Source of the DNA: Bosea sp. 29B
GTDB taxonomy: Bacteria > Pseudomonadota > Alphaproteobacteria > Rhizobiales > Beijerinckiaceae
Reading direction: 5' to 3'
Assembly (NCBI RefSeq): GCF_902506165.1
Contig: NZ_LR733817.1
Span: 5,983,583-6,047,582 of the forward strand
DNA: 64,000 bases
The position numbers and the translations under genes are program-made. Each line of letters begins with the position of its first letter. Positions within the stretch are counted from its first letter, which is position 1. Shown in pieces: positions 18,954 to 26,424 of this stretch. The notes beneath the pieces were generated by a model. That model was not told the origin of the DNA and searched no databases. It saw only the letters and a program-made list of their open reading frames with translations.

Positions 18954-19964
18954 ATGCGCCTGTCGCTCGTTCTCGCCGGTGTCCTGCTGGCCTCGCCTGT
19001 GCTGGCTGCCGGGCCTTATGCAAAATTCTCGGTCGGCAACTGGGCCGGCGGCGCCTTCACCAACAACCAGACCGGCGACTTCTCGCATTGCGCCGTCTCG
19101 GCGAGCTACAAGAGCGGCGTCACCATGCACGCCTCGCTCAACAGCAGCTATGGCTGGAACCTCGGCTTCTCCAACCGGGCCTGGGGGCTGAAGCCCGGCA
19201 CCGACGTGCCGATGGAGATGGCCTTCGACCGCAACGACATCGTCCGCATCAACGCCAAGGCGGTGCAGCCGCAGCTCGTCGTCGTGACCATGCCGGCAAA
19301 CTCCAACATCGTCCGCGCCTTTCGCGGCGCCGAGTTCCTCGAAGCCAACATGCTCGGCGCACGCTACACCTTCCGCCTGACCGCGACCGCCGAGATCATG
19401 CCCGCGCTGCTCGACTGCGTGAAGGCCAACGCCAATCTGAAGGTCGCGCCCGGCACGCCGGCACCCGCGCAGGGCGGCGGCACCACGACGGCCGCGGCAA
19501 CCGACCCGGCGATCCAGCTCGAGGCGGTGACGCTCGCGACCAATTTCCTGCTCAAGGCGCAATTGCCCGAGCCGAAAGTGCTGAGCGGCGCGGAGGCGCC
19601 GTCCGGCATCGGCGGCAACGGTGCCGGCTGGCAGGCCAAGGGCGCGACCGGGCTCGTGCGCGTCCTGGCCAATCCGAACCAGAAGGATGTCGACGTCGCC
19701 GCTGCAGTCTCCGCCGCCGATGCGCGCGGCTGCCAGGGCAGGTTCGCTTCGGGCCGGACCACCGACACCGTCGAAGGGGCCAGCGTGCTACGCGGCTTCT
19801 CGTCCTGCGAGAATGGCGGCGATGCCCGCTATTCCGAATTCTATGTGCTGCCGCGCAAGCAGGGCGGCTTCGTGATGTTCTCGGTCGTGACCACCGGAGA
19901 CGGCTCGCTGCACCAGCAGCGCCGCGCCGATTTCCAGCGGGCGGCGCTGACCTCGGTGCAGTGA
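18954..19964 (+). CDS. Secreted protein of unknown function
   Basis: A 336-residue protein with a clear Sec signal peptide (MRLSLVLAGVLLASPVLA, cleavage before AGPYAKF). The ATG at 18954 has GGAG seven bases upstream; ATGs at 18939 and 18951 are alternatives. The N-terminal half (about 20-155) looks like a compact beta-rich domain with two conserved-looking cysteines (DFSHCAVSASYKSG and ALLDCVKAN). A linker rich in Pro, Ala, Gly and Thr (about 160-185) leads to a second domain of about 150 residues with two more cysteines (ARGCQGRF, FSSCENGGD). I do not recognise the family. It lies between the amine oxidase and a DUF805 gene, 10 bases upstream of the latter. Confidence 0.75.
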   Translation: MRLSLVLAGVLLASPVLAAGPYAKFSVGNWAGGAFTNNQTGDFSHCAVSASYKSGVTMHASLNSSYGWNLGFSNRAWGLKPGTDVPMEMAFDRNDIVRINAKAVQPQLVVVTMPANSNIVRAFRGAEFLEANMLGARYTFRLTATAEIMPALLDCVKANANLKVAPGTPAPAQGGGTTTAAATDPAIQLEAVTLATNFLLKAQLPEPKVLSGAEAPSGIGGNGAGWQAKGATGLVRVLANPNQKDVDVAAAVSAADARGCQGRFASGRTTDTVEGASVLRGFSSCENGGDARYSEFYVLPRKQGGFVMFSVVTTGDGSLHQQRRADFQRAALTSVQ

Positions 19965-19974
19965 CGGCGAACGG

Positions 19975-20472
19975 ATGCTCTCCGGCTTCTCCCGCCTGTG
20001 GCGGCTCGACGGCAGGCTCGGGCGGGGAGCCTTCACAGGCTACCTGCTGCTGGCATGCCTCCTGATACTTGGCATCACTATCGCTGCCGAACGACTATTG
20101 GGTTTGACCATAGCGGAAGACGCCGACCCACGCCTCTTCGTCGAGCCCATCCCCAACGCCGCGATCCAGGCCCTGCTCTATTGGACGCTGCTGGCGCTCG
20201 CGGTCCAGCGCATCCGCGACACCGGCTTTCCGGTCCTGCCTGTCATCGCCGTGATGGCTGCGATCGAGCTGCTCGAATATGCCGTGCTGCCGGTGCTGAT
20301 GCAGGCACGCCTGCCGGCGCCGCTCGAGACGATGACGCCGCTCGGCGGCGCGCTCTCGCTGGCTTCGCTGCTGCTCCTGCTGCTTTGGCCCGGGGCTAGA
20401 GATCGCGCTCCCAGTTCTGCCCGACCAGATCCTTCCCGAAGGAGTGATGCTGCTCCTCCGCCACCAGCCTGA
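19975..20472 (+). CDS. DUF805-like inner-membrane protein
   Basis: A 165-residue membrane protein. The start FSRLWRLDGRLGRGAFTGYLLL resembles the DUF805 signature (a short amphipathic segment before GR.GRxxFW). Four hydrophobic helices are visible at about 22-42, 62-82, 88-106 and 122-138, and VQRIRDTGFPV matches the family's RLHDxG motif. Function is unknown. The gene starts 10 bases after the preceding secreted-protein gene. Its last 77 bases, coding a Pro/Arg/Ser-rich tail, overlap the end of the convergent MarR-GNAT gene, so the tail may not be conserved. Confidence 0.72.
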   Translation: MLSGFSRLWRLDGRLGRGAFTGYLLLACLLILGITIAAERLLGLTIAEDADPRLFVEPIPNAAIQALLYWTLLALAVQRIRDTGFPVLPVIAVMAAIELLEYAVLPVLMQARLPAPLETMTPLGGALSLASLLLLLLWPGARDRAPSSARPDPSRRSDAAPPPPA

Positions 20473-21322
20473 AACCCTCGGCGATGTAAATCGCGCGGGC
20501 CGCATGCAGGATGTCGTTGGTCCACAGGACCATGCGGCGATAGCCGGCGGCGCGGGCGAAGGCGACCGCCTCCCGCACCAGCCGCTTGCCCAGGCCGAGC
20601 CCCTGCGCCCGCGTCTCGACCAGCACGAGCCGCAGCTTCGCGACCTCGTCGCTCTCATGCACCACGAAAGCCGAGCCCGCCGGCTCGCCATCGAGTTCGG
20701 CGATGAAACAGCGCTCCAGCCCCGGCTTGAACTCGCGCAGGAATTTTGCCGCGATCTCTGCGACCAACGCCTCGAAGCTGACGTCCCAGCCATAGACCTC
20801 GAAATAGAGCCTGGCATGGGCCGCGATCACCCAGCCGATATCGCCGGGACGGTGCTCGCGGATCGTCACCGAGGGCTGCGGGCTGGCGGCGCCCGACAGC
20901 AGCGTCTGCGCCCGCTCCAGCGCCGAGACGAGGCTCGCCTGCTCGCCCGCAGCCAGGCGCGACAGGATCATGTCGGCCTGCCGGCGCGAGGCCTCGTCGA
21001 GTGGCGCGAAGACTTCGTGACCCGCCACCGTCAGCTTCAGCTCATAGGCGCGGCCGTCGCCATCCGCCCTCGCCCGCTCCAGCCAGCCGATCTCCATGAA
21101 GCGCTTCAGCAGGCGTGAAAGATAGGCCGGATCGAGCCCGAGCTCGCGCGCCAGCTCGCCGGCCCGCCAGCCGTCGCGATGCGCCAGCTCGTAGAGCACC
21201 CGCCCCTCGGTCAGGCCGAAGCCGGAGCCGTGCAGATCGCCGCCGAGCGCCCCGATGAAGCGGGTGTGGAAACGGCCGAAACGGCGGATCGCCGCGATGG
21301 CAGGCGTGTCGATGGCGGACAT
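20396..21322 (-). CDS. MarR-family regulator fused to a GNAT N-acetyltransferase domain
   Basis: A 308-residue fusion. Residues about 1-145 are a MarR-type winged helix (GLTEGRVLYELAH, RAGELARELGLDPAYLSRLLKRFMEIGWLER). Residues about 155-308 are a GNAT acetyltransferase with the acetyl-CoA loop ETRAQGLGLGKRLV and the C-terminal GYRRMVLWTNDILHAARAIYIAEGF motif. The ATG at 21322 has AGGAGG eight bases upstream. A 25-bp palindrome at 21356-21380 just upstream is a likely autoregulatory operator. The acetyl acceptor is unknown; MarR-GNAT fusions are a recognised architecture. Confidence 0.9.
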   Translation of the reverse strand: MSAIDTPAIAAIRRFGRFHTRFIGALGGDLHGSGFGLTEGRVLYELAHRDGWRAGELARELGLDPAYLSRLLKRFMEIGWLERARADGDGRAYELKLTVAGHEVFAPLDEASRRQADMILSRLAAGEQASLVSALERAQTLLSGAASPQPSVTIREHRPGDIGWVIAAHARLYFEVYGWDVSFEALVAEIAAKFLREFKPGLERCFIAELDGEPAGSAFVVHESDEVAKLRLVLVETRAQGLGLGKRLVREAVAFARAAGYRRMVLWTNDILHAARAIYIAEGFRLVAEEQHHSFGKDLVGQNWERDL

Positions 21323-21355
21323 GGCTGACCTCCTCATCTTGCGGTGAGAAATGCC

Positions 21356-21380
21356 ATTTAATTGACAAAGTCAACTAAAT
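21356..21380. promoter_or_regulatory. Near-perfect 25-bp palindrome, probable MarR operator
   Basis: Arms ATTTAATTGAC (21356-21366) and GTCAACTAAAT (21370-21380) match at 10 of 11 positions around the spacer AAA. It lies 34 bases before the MarR-GNAT start codon, in an AT-rich patch, and fits the TTGAC/GTCAA-type sites bound by MarR dimers. Confidence 0.6.
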
Positions 21381-21410
21381 TGTCACAAATCGAGCTTCCA
21401 TCCGCGTGTC

Positions 21411-21505
21411 GTCCCGGGCGGAACGAAGCGCAGACCCGGGACCCATTCCGGAACGGTTCAGGAATGGATCCCGGATCAGCGCCGCTAACGCGGCTTATCC
21501 GGGAT
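21411..21505. repeat. Intergenic palindromic repeat element (three successive stem-loops)
   Basis: Three perfect stems follow one another: GTCCCGGG (21411-21418)/CCCGGGAC (21435-21442), CCATTCC (21443-21449)/GGAATGG (21461-21467) and ATCCCGGAT (21468-21476)/ATCCGGGAT (21497-21505), the last with an inner GCCGC/GCGGC stem. The layout and the CCGGGA/GGAATG words are those of REP-like elements in alphaproteobacterial genomes. A related element is at 53667-53797. Confidence 0.65.
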
Positions 21506-21595
21506 GACGCCGATTCTATTGATGAAAGCCACCCTCCATTCACCACTCCTTAATGGCTGCGGCGTCCAATCGAGAGCTTACCGGACGCGACGGGT

Positions 21596-22468
21596 ATGAG
21601 TGCGATGCGGGTCGATCTTCTGGCCGGAGCCGGCTATGCCGCGCCGGTGTTCCCCTTGCGAATCCCCACCATCCTCGTCTTCGATTCCGGTCTCGGCGGC
21701 CTCACCGTGCTGCGCGAGGTCATGCGCCAGCGCCCCGATGCGGACATCGTCTACGCCGCGGACGATGCCGCCTTCCCCTACGGCCGCCTCGAGGAGCCGG
21801 CGCTTGTCGAGCGCGTGCTCTCGGTGATGGAGCGCCTGGTCGATCGCTTCCATCCCGATCTCGTCGTCATCGCCTGCAACACCGCCTCGACCCTGGTGCT
21901 GCCAGCGCTGCGGGCCCGTTTCGCCATTCCCTTCGTCGGCACCGTGCCTGCGGTGAAACCGGCGGCCGAGCGCAGCCGCAGCCGCCTGATCGCGGTACTG
22001 GCGACGCCCGGTACCGTCGCCCGCGACTACACGCACGACTTGATCGAGCGCTATGCCGCCGGCTGCGAGGTCACCATGGTGGGCGCCCGCAATCTGGCCG
22101 CCCTGGCGGAAGCGGCGCTGAAGGGCGAGCCGGTCGACGACGCTGCGGTCCTCGCCGAGATCACGCCCTGCTTCGTCACGCGCGACGGCAGGCGCACCGA
22201 TGTGGTGACGCTGTCCTGCACGCATTACCCGCTGCTGCTGCCGCGCCTGCAGCGTCTCGCGCCCTGGCCGGTCGAGTGGATCGACCCCGCTCCGGCGATC
22301 GCGCGGCGCACCTCCCAACTACTCGGGCCGGCCCTGCCCCGCGCGGATCACGCCTCGACCGTCGCCGTCTTCACCGACGGCACCCACCTCTCCGGCCCGG
22401 CTCATATCGCGCTCGCCGGCTTCGGCCTGGCGCGGATCGAGACCGAGCCACTGCCGCTCGCACTCTGA
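21596..22468 (+). CDS. murI: Glutamate racemase
   Basis: A 290-residue enzyme that interconverts L- and D-glutamate for peptidoglycan synthesis. The N-terminal motif ILVFDSGLGGLTVLREV (about 25-41) is diagnostic. Both catalytic cysteines are visible, in VVIACNTAST (about residue 98) and TLSCTHYPLL (about 207). The glycine-rich VFDSGLGG and TDGTHLSG segments flank the active site. Acts in the cytoplasm. It stands alone between an intergenic repeat and a perfect palindrome; the first 20 residues before the core are an extension, so a GTG-type internal start cannot be excluded. Confidence 0.95.
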   Translation: MSAMRVDLLAGAGYAAPVFPLRIPTILVFDSGLGGLTVLREVMRQRPDADIVYAADDAAFPYGRLEEPALVERVLSVMERLVDRFHPDLVVIACNTASTLVLPALRARFAIPFVGTVPAVKPAAERSRSRLIAVLATPGTVARDYTHDLIERYAAGCEVTMVGARNLAALAEAALKGEPVDDAAVLAEITPCFVTRDGRRTDVVTLSCTHYPLLLPRLQRLAPWPVEWIDPAPAIARRTSQLLGPALPRADHASTVAVFTDGTHLSGPAHIALAGFGLARIETEPLPLAL

Positions 22469-22479
22469 CCAGCAGCGCC

Positions 22480-22507
22480 GATCGCTTCGGCCATGGCCGA
22501 AGCGATC
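22480..22507. promoter_or_regulatory. Perfect 28-bp palindrome directly after murI
   Basis: GATCGCTTCGGCCA at 22480-22493 is followed without a gap by its exact reverse complement to 22507, starting 11 bases after the murI stop codon. It would make a strong hairpin in RNA, but there is no T run, so it is either a Rho-aided end or a protein site. Confidence 0.55.
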
Positions 22508-22631
22508 ACAGCGAACAGAGCGGCCGCCCCTAGGTTAATCTCGGACCATAGCCAAGAGCGGACAGCACGGCCGGAGGCGATCCCTCGTCTTCGGCATTGC
22601 CGTCGCACGCTCGCATCGCTGGAGGTCCGCC

Positions 22632-23621
22632 TTGACTGCTGACGACGTCGCCCCGCTCGACCCGCGGGAAGAGTGTTTTTTCATTCCCGGCCCGATCGAG
22701 GGGCTGCCGCTGTTCCTGCGTCATCTGCCGGCGCCAGCAACGGCGTTCGCACCACGCCGCACCGTCCTCTATATCCATGGCGCGACCTTCCCCTCGGCAC
22801 TGTCGATCGCCCATCGTTTCGACGGACGCTCCTGGCGCGATGCGCTCTGCGAAGCCGGCTTCGATGTCTGGGGGCTGGATTTCTATGGCTACGGCCATTC
22901 CGGCCGCTATCCGGCGATGGACGAACCGGCCTCGGCGAACCCACCACTCGGCACGACTGATGAAGCCGCATCGCAGATCGAAGCTGCCGTCCGCTTCATC
23001 CTTGGCCGCTCCGGTCTCGACCGGGTCTCCCTGATCGCCCATTCCTGGGGCTCGATGCCGGCCGGCCGCTTCGCCGGGTCTCATCCCGAACTGATTGACC
23101 GCCTCGTCCTGTTCGGGCCGATCGCGCAACGACAGCCGTCAGGCAACGCGCCCTCGCCCAATTTGCCGGCCTGGCGATTGATCTCGCTCGACGACCAGTG
23201 GCGGCGCTTCGTCGAGGACGTCCCGGCCGGTGCCGAGCCTGTCCTGTCGCGCCGGCATTTCGACGATTGGGGCGAGCGCTATCTCGACAGCGATCCGCAA
23301 TCACGCTCGCACGAACCCGCCAGCGTCCAGACGCCGGCCGGCCCGATGGCCGATATCGGCAAGGCCTGGCAGGGCCGATTGCCCTACGATCCGGCTGCGG
23401 TCCGCGCGCCCGTTTCGATCATCCGCGGCGAGTGGGACAGCCTGACCACCGACGCCGATGCGCGCTGGCTCTTCGACGCCTTCAGGTCCTCGCCCCTGAA
23501 GCGCGACATCAAGCTCAGCCGCGGCACGCATCTGATGCATCTGGAGACGATGCGCTTTGCGCTCTGGCAGGAGAGCATCGCCTTCCTCACCGGCGCCGAC
23601 GCGCCTGCCCTTGCTGCTTGA
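22632..23621 (+). CDS. Alpha/beta hydrolase
   Basis: A 329-residue alpha/beta-hydrolase-fold enzyme. The oxyanion-hole region is VLYIHGATFPSALS, the nucleophile elbow is LIAHSWGSMPAGRF (Ser at about residue 138), the acid is probably Asp in RGEWDSLTTD (about 275), and the catalytic His is in LSRGTHLMHLE (about 299). There is no signal peptide, so it is cytoplasmic. The start is TTG with GGAGG eight bases upstream. A 16-base gap leads to the ABM-domain gene, suggesting a two-gene unit. The ester or other substrate is unknown. Confidence 0.88.
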   Translation: MTADDVAPLDPREECFFIPGPIEGLPLFLRHLPAPATAFAPRRTVLYIHGATFPSALSIAHRFDGRSWRDALCEAGFDVWGLDFYGYGHSGRYPAMDEPASANPPLGTTDEAASQIEAAVRFILGRSGLDRVSLIAHSWGSMPAGRFAGSHPELIDRLVLFGPIAQRQPSGNAPSPNLPAWRLISLDDQWRRFVEDVPAGAEPVLSRRHFDDWGERYLDSDPQSRSHEPASVQTPAGPMADIGKAWQGRLPYDPAAVRAPVSIIRGEWDSLTTDADARWLFDAFRSSPLKRDIKLSRGTHLMHLETMRFALWQESIAFLTGADAPALAA

Positions 23622-23637
23622 ACCGACGGAGAAACCG

Positions 23638-24303
23638 ATGTTTTCCGTGATCTTCGAAGTCCACCCTCACACCGACCGCAAGGACGAGTACCTCACTCTC
23701 GGCAAGCAGCTGAAGCCGATCCTCGAAGGCATCGACGGCTTCATCGACAATGAGCGCTTCGAGAGCCTGATGCGGCCCGGCTGGGTGCTGTCGCATTCAT
23801 CCTGGCGCGACGAGAAATCGCTGGTCCGCTGGCGCGCCCAGGGCGAACACCACGCCGTGCAACGCAAGGGGCGCGACGAGGTGTTCGAGGACTATCACCT
23901 GCGCATCGGCGAGGTGATCCACGACAGTGCTCCGCAGGAACCCTCATCGGGAAGCCAGCGCTTCGACGAGACCGAGGCCGGCATCGCCAAGGTCGTAAGC
24001 TTCACCGAGCTCACGCCGCAGGACGGAATCGATCTCGGCGAGCGGCCGGACGAGCTCCTCGCGCAGATCGGCCTGAAGGGCTCACCCGGCCTGGTCGAGC
24101 ACGATCTCTTCGCCAGCATCTACAATCCCGGCAAGCTCGCTTTGCTCGCCTCCTGGCGCGATGCCGATGTGGCCAGGGCCTTCGTGCTGAAGCCGGTCAC
24201 AGGCGTGACGGCGCTGCGCCACCGAACGGTACGCATCATCCGCGACTATGGCCGTTTCGACAGACGCGAGGCGCCGCAATATTTTCCGCCGGTGAGCCGC
24301 TGA
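23638..24303 (+). CDS. Antibiotic-biosynthesis-monooxygenase (ABM)-domain protein
   Basis: A 221-residue protein. Residues 1-95 form a dimeric alpha/beta-barrel ABM domain: MFSVIFEVHPHTDRKDEYL, ILEGIDGFIDNERFES, VLSHSSWRDEKSLVRWRAQGEHHAVQRKGR. The second half (about 110-205) repeats the pattern loosely (IAKVVSFTELTP, LVEHDLFASIYNPGKLALLASWRD), so it may be a fused double domain. Such proteins include small monooxygenases and heme-degrading enzymes. It follows the hydrolase gene with a 16-base gap. The substrate is not evident. A longer frame from 23557 overlaps the hydrolase and was not used. Confidence 0.8.
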   Translation: MFSVIFEVHPHTDRKDEYLTLGKQLKPILEGIDGFIDNERFESLMRPGWVLSHSSWRDEKSLVRWRAQGEHHAVQRKGRDEVFEDYHLRIGEVIHDSAPQEPSSGSQRFDETEAGIAKVVSFTELTPQDGIDLGERPDELLAQIGLKGSPGLVEHDLFASIYNPGKLALLASWRDADVARAFVLKPVTGVTALRHRTVRIIRDYGRFDRREAPQYFPPVSR

Positions 24304-24348
24304 CTGGCTCCGGGTGACAGAAATCTGCCCTTCGGGTTTGACAAATCG

Positions 24349-24407
24349 CGCCGGCAATGCTTGTAAGCCGGCGTCGCGCGGCTCCTCACGGGGCCGCGTG
24401 GCTTTTT
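24349..24407 (+). terminator. Two tandem hairpins ahead of rpsD, the second an intrinsic terminator
   Basis: First hairpin: CGCCGGC (24349-24355)/GCCGGCG (24367-24373), loop of 11. Second: a 10-pair stem with GU pairs (24373-24382 with 24393-24402) followed by TTTTT. G24373 belongs to both stems, so they compete. The second ends the upstream ABM transcript, or it could act as an attenuator in an rpsD leader if transcription starts upstream of it. Confidence 0.6.
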
Positions 24408-24511
24408 CCGCACCCGTGATCCGCTCGTCTTCTCGAGCCGGATCTGTCGCCCCGGAGACGGGGAGGAGGAGGGCGCGGTCCTCAACTCGCGAACCATAGA
24501 GGACACGCGAC

Positions 24512-25129
24512 ATGTCGAAGCGCCATGAGGCGAAGTACAAGATTGACCGCCGTCTCGGTCAGAACATCTGGGGCCGCCCGAAGTCCCCGGTCAACCGTCG
24601 CGAATACGGCCCCGGCCAGCACGGCCAGCGCCGCAAGGGCAAGCCGTCCGACTTCGGCACCCAGCTGCGCGCCAAGCAGAAGCTGAAGGGCTATTACGGC
24701 TCGATCTCCGAGAAGCAGTTCCGCCGCTACTACGCCGAGGCGATCCGCCTGAAGGGCGATTCGGGCGAGAACCTGGTCGGCCTGCTCGAGCGTCGTCTCG
24801 ACGCGGTGATCTACCGCGCCAAGTTCGTCCCGACCGTGTTCGCCGCTCGCCAGTTCATCAATCACGGCCACATCACCGTGAACGGCAAGCGCGTCAACAT
24901 CGCTTCGTACCAGGTCAAGCCGGGCGACGTGATCGCGATCAAGGAGAGCTCGCGCCAGCTCGCCATCGTGATCGAGTCGGCCGCCCTCGCCGAGCGCGAC
25001 GTGCCTGACTACATCGACGCCGACCACACCAAGTCGACCGCCACCTACACCCGCACCCCGACGCTGACGGACGTGCCCTACGCGGTGCAGATGGAGCCGA
25101 ACCTGGTCATCGAGTTCTACTCGCGCTGA
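24512..25129 (+). CDS. rpsD: 30S ribosomal protein S4
   Basis: A 205-residue primary 16S rRNA-binding protein that nucleates the 30S body. The N-terminal region reads [21 protein letters not shown], and the S4 RNA-binding domain (about 95-155) has [45 protein letters not shown]. The length equals that of other alphaproteobacterial S4 proteins. It is monocistronic here, with hairpins about 110 bases upstream and a strong terminator downstream, unlike the alpha operon of enterobacteria. In some bacteria S4 represses its own translation; whether that occurs here is unknown. Confidence 0.98.
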   Translation: MSKRHEAKYKIDRRLGQNIWGRPKSPVNRREYGPGQHGQRRKGKPSDFGTQLRAKQKLKGYYGSISEKQFRRYYAEAIRLKGDSGENLVGLLERRLDAVIYRAKFVPTVFAARQFINHGHITVNGKRVNIASYQVKPGDVIAIKESSRQLAIVIESAALAERDVPDYIDADHTKSTATYTRTPTLTDVPYAVQMEPNLVIEFYSR

Positions 25130-25172
25130 TCGTTCGGACCGGTTTGCACGGTCCGGCTGCTATCAACTATTC

Positions 25173-25205
25173 AGGAGAGGGCGAGACATCGCCCTCTCCT
25201 TTTTT
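25173..25205 (+). terminator. Rho-independent terminator of rpsD
   Basis: A perfect 12-pair stem (25173-25184 with 25189-25200, loop GACA) followed by TTTTT. It lies between rpsD and the convergent gene ending at 25220. Confidence 0.93.
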
Positions 25206-25219
25206 ATTGGCCCGGTGTC

Positions 25220-26188
25220 TCAGCGCTGTTGGTATTCCACGGCCGACCAGTCCCGCGGTGTCTTGATCCGGATGCCGCCGCCCTTCATCACGCCGATATA
25301 GACCGAGCCGGAAACCGGGTTCGGCGGGCTCCCGTCGCCGCCAAGCTGGAAGATCGCGCCGCCGCAGAAACCGAACTTCCGGTTCGTTTCCGTCATCTCC
25401 TTGCGGAGTTCCTTCTCCTTGGCGACGATCGCCTTGGGATCGCTGTTCTGCTGCTTGAACTTGGCCATCGCGGCCCGAAATGCTTCGACAGGGAGATAGC
25501 TGCCACCTCCGGGACGGAGCAGGACGCCGCCATTGAACTGCGGCCCGTATCCCTTGCTCGAATCAAATGCACCGGCCCAGCTGGCCGACTGGCAGAGATC
25601 GACCTTCAGCGTACCGTTCGCCAGAAGCTCATAGTCGTTGATCATCTGGATGTGCTGGCCGTCGGCCTTCATCACGACGCTGTACTGCTCGATCTCGTCG
25701 ACATCCTTGATCGGCGGAAACTTGGCCGTGTAGTCGAGCGGTCGCCCACCCGGATAGCTCGGCTCGAGGCAGGACTCCGACATGTACGTCCCGACGAAGC
25801 CGATGCAGTCCATGCCGAAGACGCCCTTGTCGCAGAGCTCCTGCAGATAGTTGCCCTTCTTCAGCGGCTCGGCCAGGGCCTTGGTCTTCATGAGCTCCTC
25901 GCGCAGCTCGACGACGAGGCTCATGACGTTGATGAAGCCGTCGGGATCGCCCTGCCCGGTGAAGACGCGTGCATAGCCGTCGACCTTCGTCTTCGCCGCC
26001 AGATCGGTACGCTTCTTCACCGCGGCGGCGATTGCGTTCAGCAAATCGGCCGGGCGGGCATTGCCACCATAGGCAGGATTAGCCGACATATACCGGGTGA
26101 TTGCGACAGTTCCATCGTAGCCAGGAACTGAAAGGCTACGCAGGCGCTTGATGTAGTCGACCGGCGTGAACTGCGCGATGTTGCCCAT
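25220..26188 (-). CDS. Uncharacterised protein with an NlpC/P60-like cysteine motif
   Basis: A 322-residue protein without a signal peptide or membrane helix. The stretch LCDKGVFGMDCIGFVGTYM (Cys128) resembles the DCSGFV active-site helix of NlpC/P60 cysteine peptidases and amidases, and a histidine follows in KADGQHIQMINDYEL (His179) at a spacing compatible with the catalytic His. Ser of the usual D-C-S-G is replaced by Ile. The C-terminal half is glycine-rich (GGVLLRPGGGSYLP, CGGAIFQLGGDGSPPNPVSGS) with no recognised domain. The peptidase idea is inference. It is a single gene, convergent with rpsD. Confidence 0.7.
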   Translation of the reverse strand: MGNIAQFTPVDYIKRLRSLSVPGYDGTVAITRYMSANPAYGGNARPADLLNAIAAAVKKRTDLAAKTKVDGYARVFTGQGDPDGFINVMSLVVELREELMKTKALAEPLKKGNYLQELCDKGVFGMDCIGFVGTYMSESCLEPSYPGGRPLDYTAKFPPIKDVDEIEQYSVVMKADGQHIQMINDYELLANGTLKVDLCQSASWAGAFDSSKGYGPQFNGGVLLRPGGGSYLPVEAFRAAMAKFKQQNSDPKAIVAKEKELRKEMTETNRKFGFCGGAIFQLGGDGSPPNPVSGSVYIGVMKGGGIRIKTPRDWSAVEYQQR

Positions 26189-26289
26189 GACGAGACTCCA
26201 TGTGAAGCATCTTCGGTCTCGATACGCAGCAGCCGCCTAAGAAAGCCGTTGTTCCACGATCGATCCGCCCCCGGACCCAACGGAATGCT

Positions 26290-26337
26290 AGAGCATCGGC
26301 CCGTAAAGTGGACTCCTCATTTTGGAATGTCCGCTCT
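26290..26337. repeat. Degenerate copy of an AGAGCAT...GCTCT intergenic element
   Basis: AGAGCATCGGCCCGTAAAGT begins at 26290, and the segment ends CCGCTCT at 26337. It resembles, imperfectly, the imperfect-palindrome element (gagcat...aaaagtgg...tgctc) scattered in rhizobial-type genomes. Recognition is from memory of that pattern. Confidence 0.35.
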
Positions 26338-26424
26338 CCCGGCAAAGGAAGGCCACCGCCGCGCATCCGGTCGAGAGCACCGGCGATCCTGCATGGTCGA
26401 TGACCGCTCTAGCAGCGATGCGAG

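Noticed and set aside
17370..19562. Minus-strand open frame of about 730 codons opposite the amine oxidase gene
   Set aside because: No recognisable motif; it mirrors the coding frame of the oxidase and secreted-protein genes.
24349..24407. Possible tRNA or small RNA gene ahead of rpsD
   Set aside because: There are only two hairpins and no cloverleaf arms, TTC loop or CCA-like end; the second hairpin plus T run is explained as a terminator.
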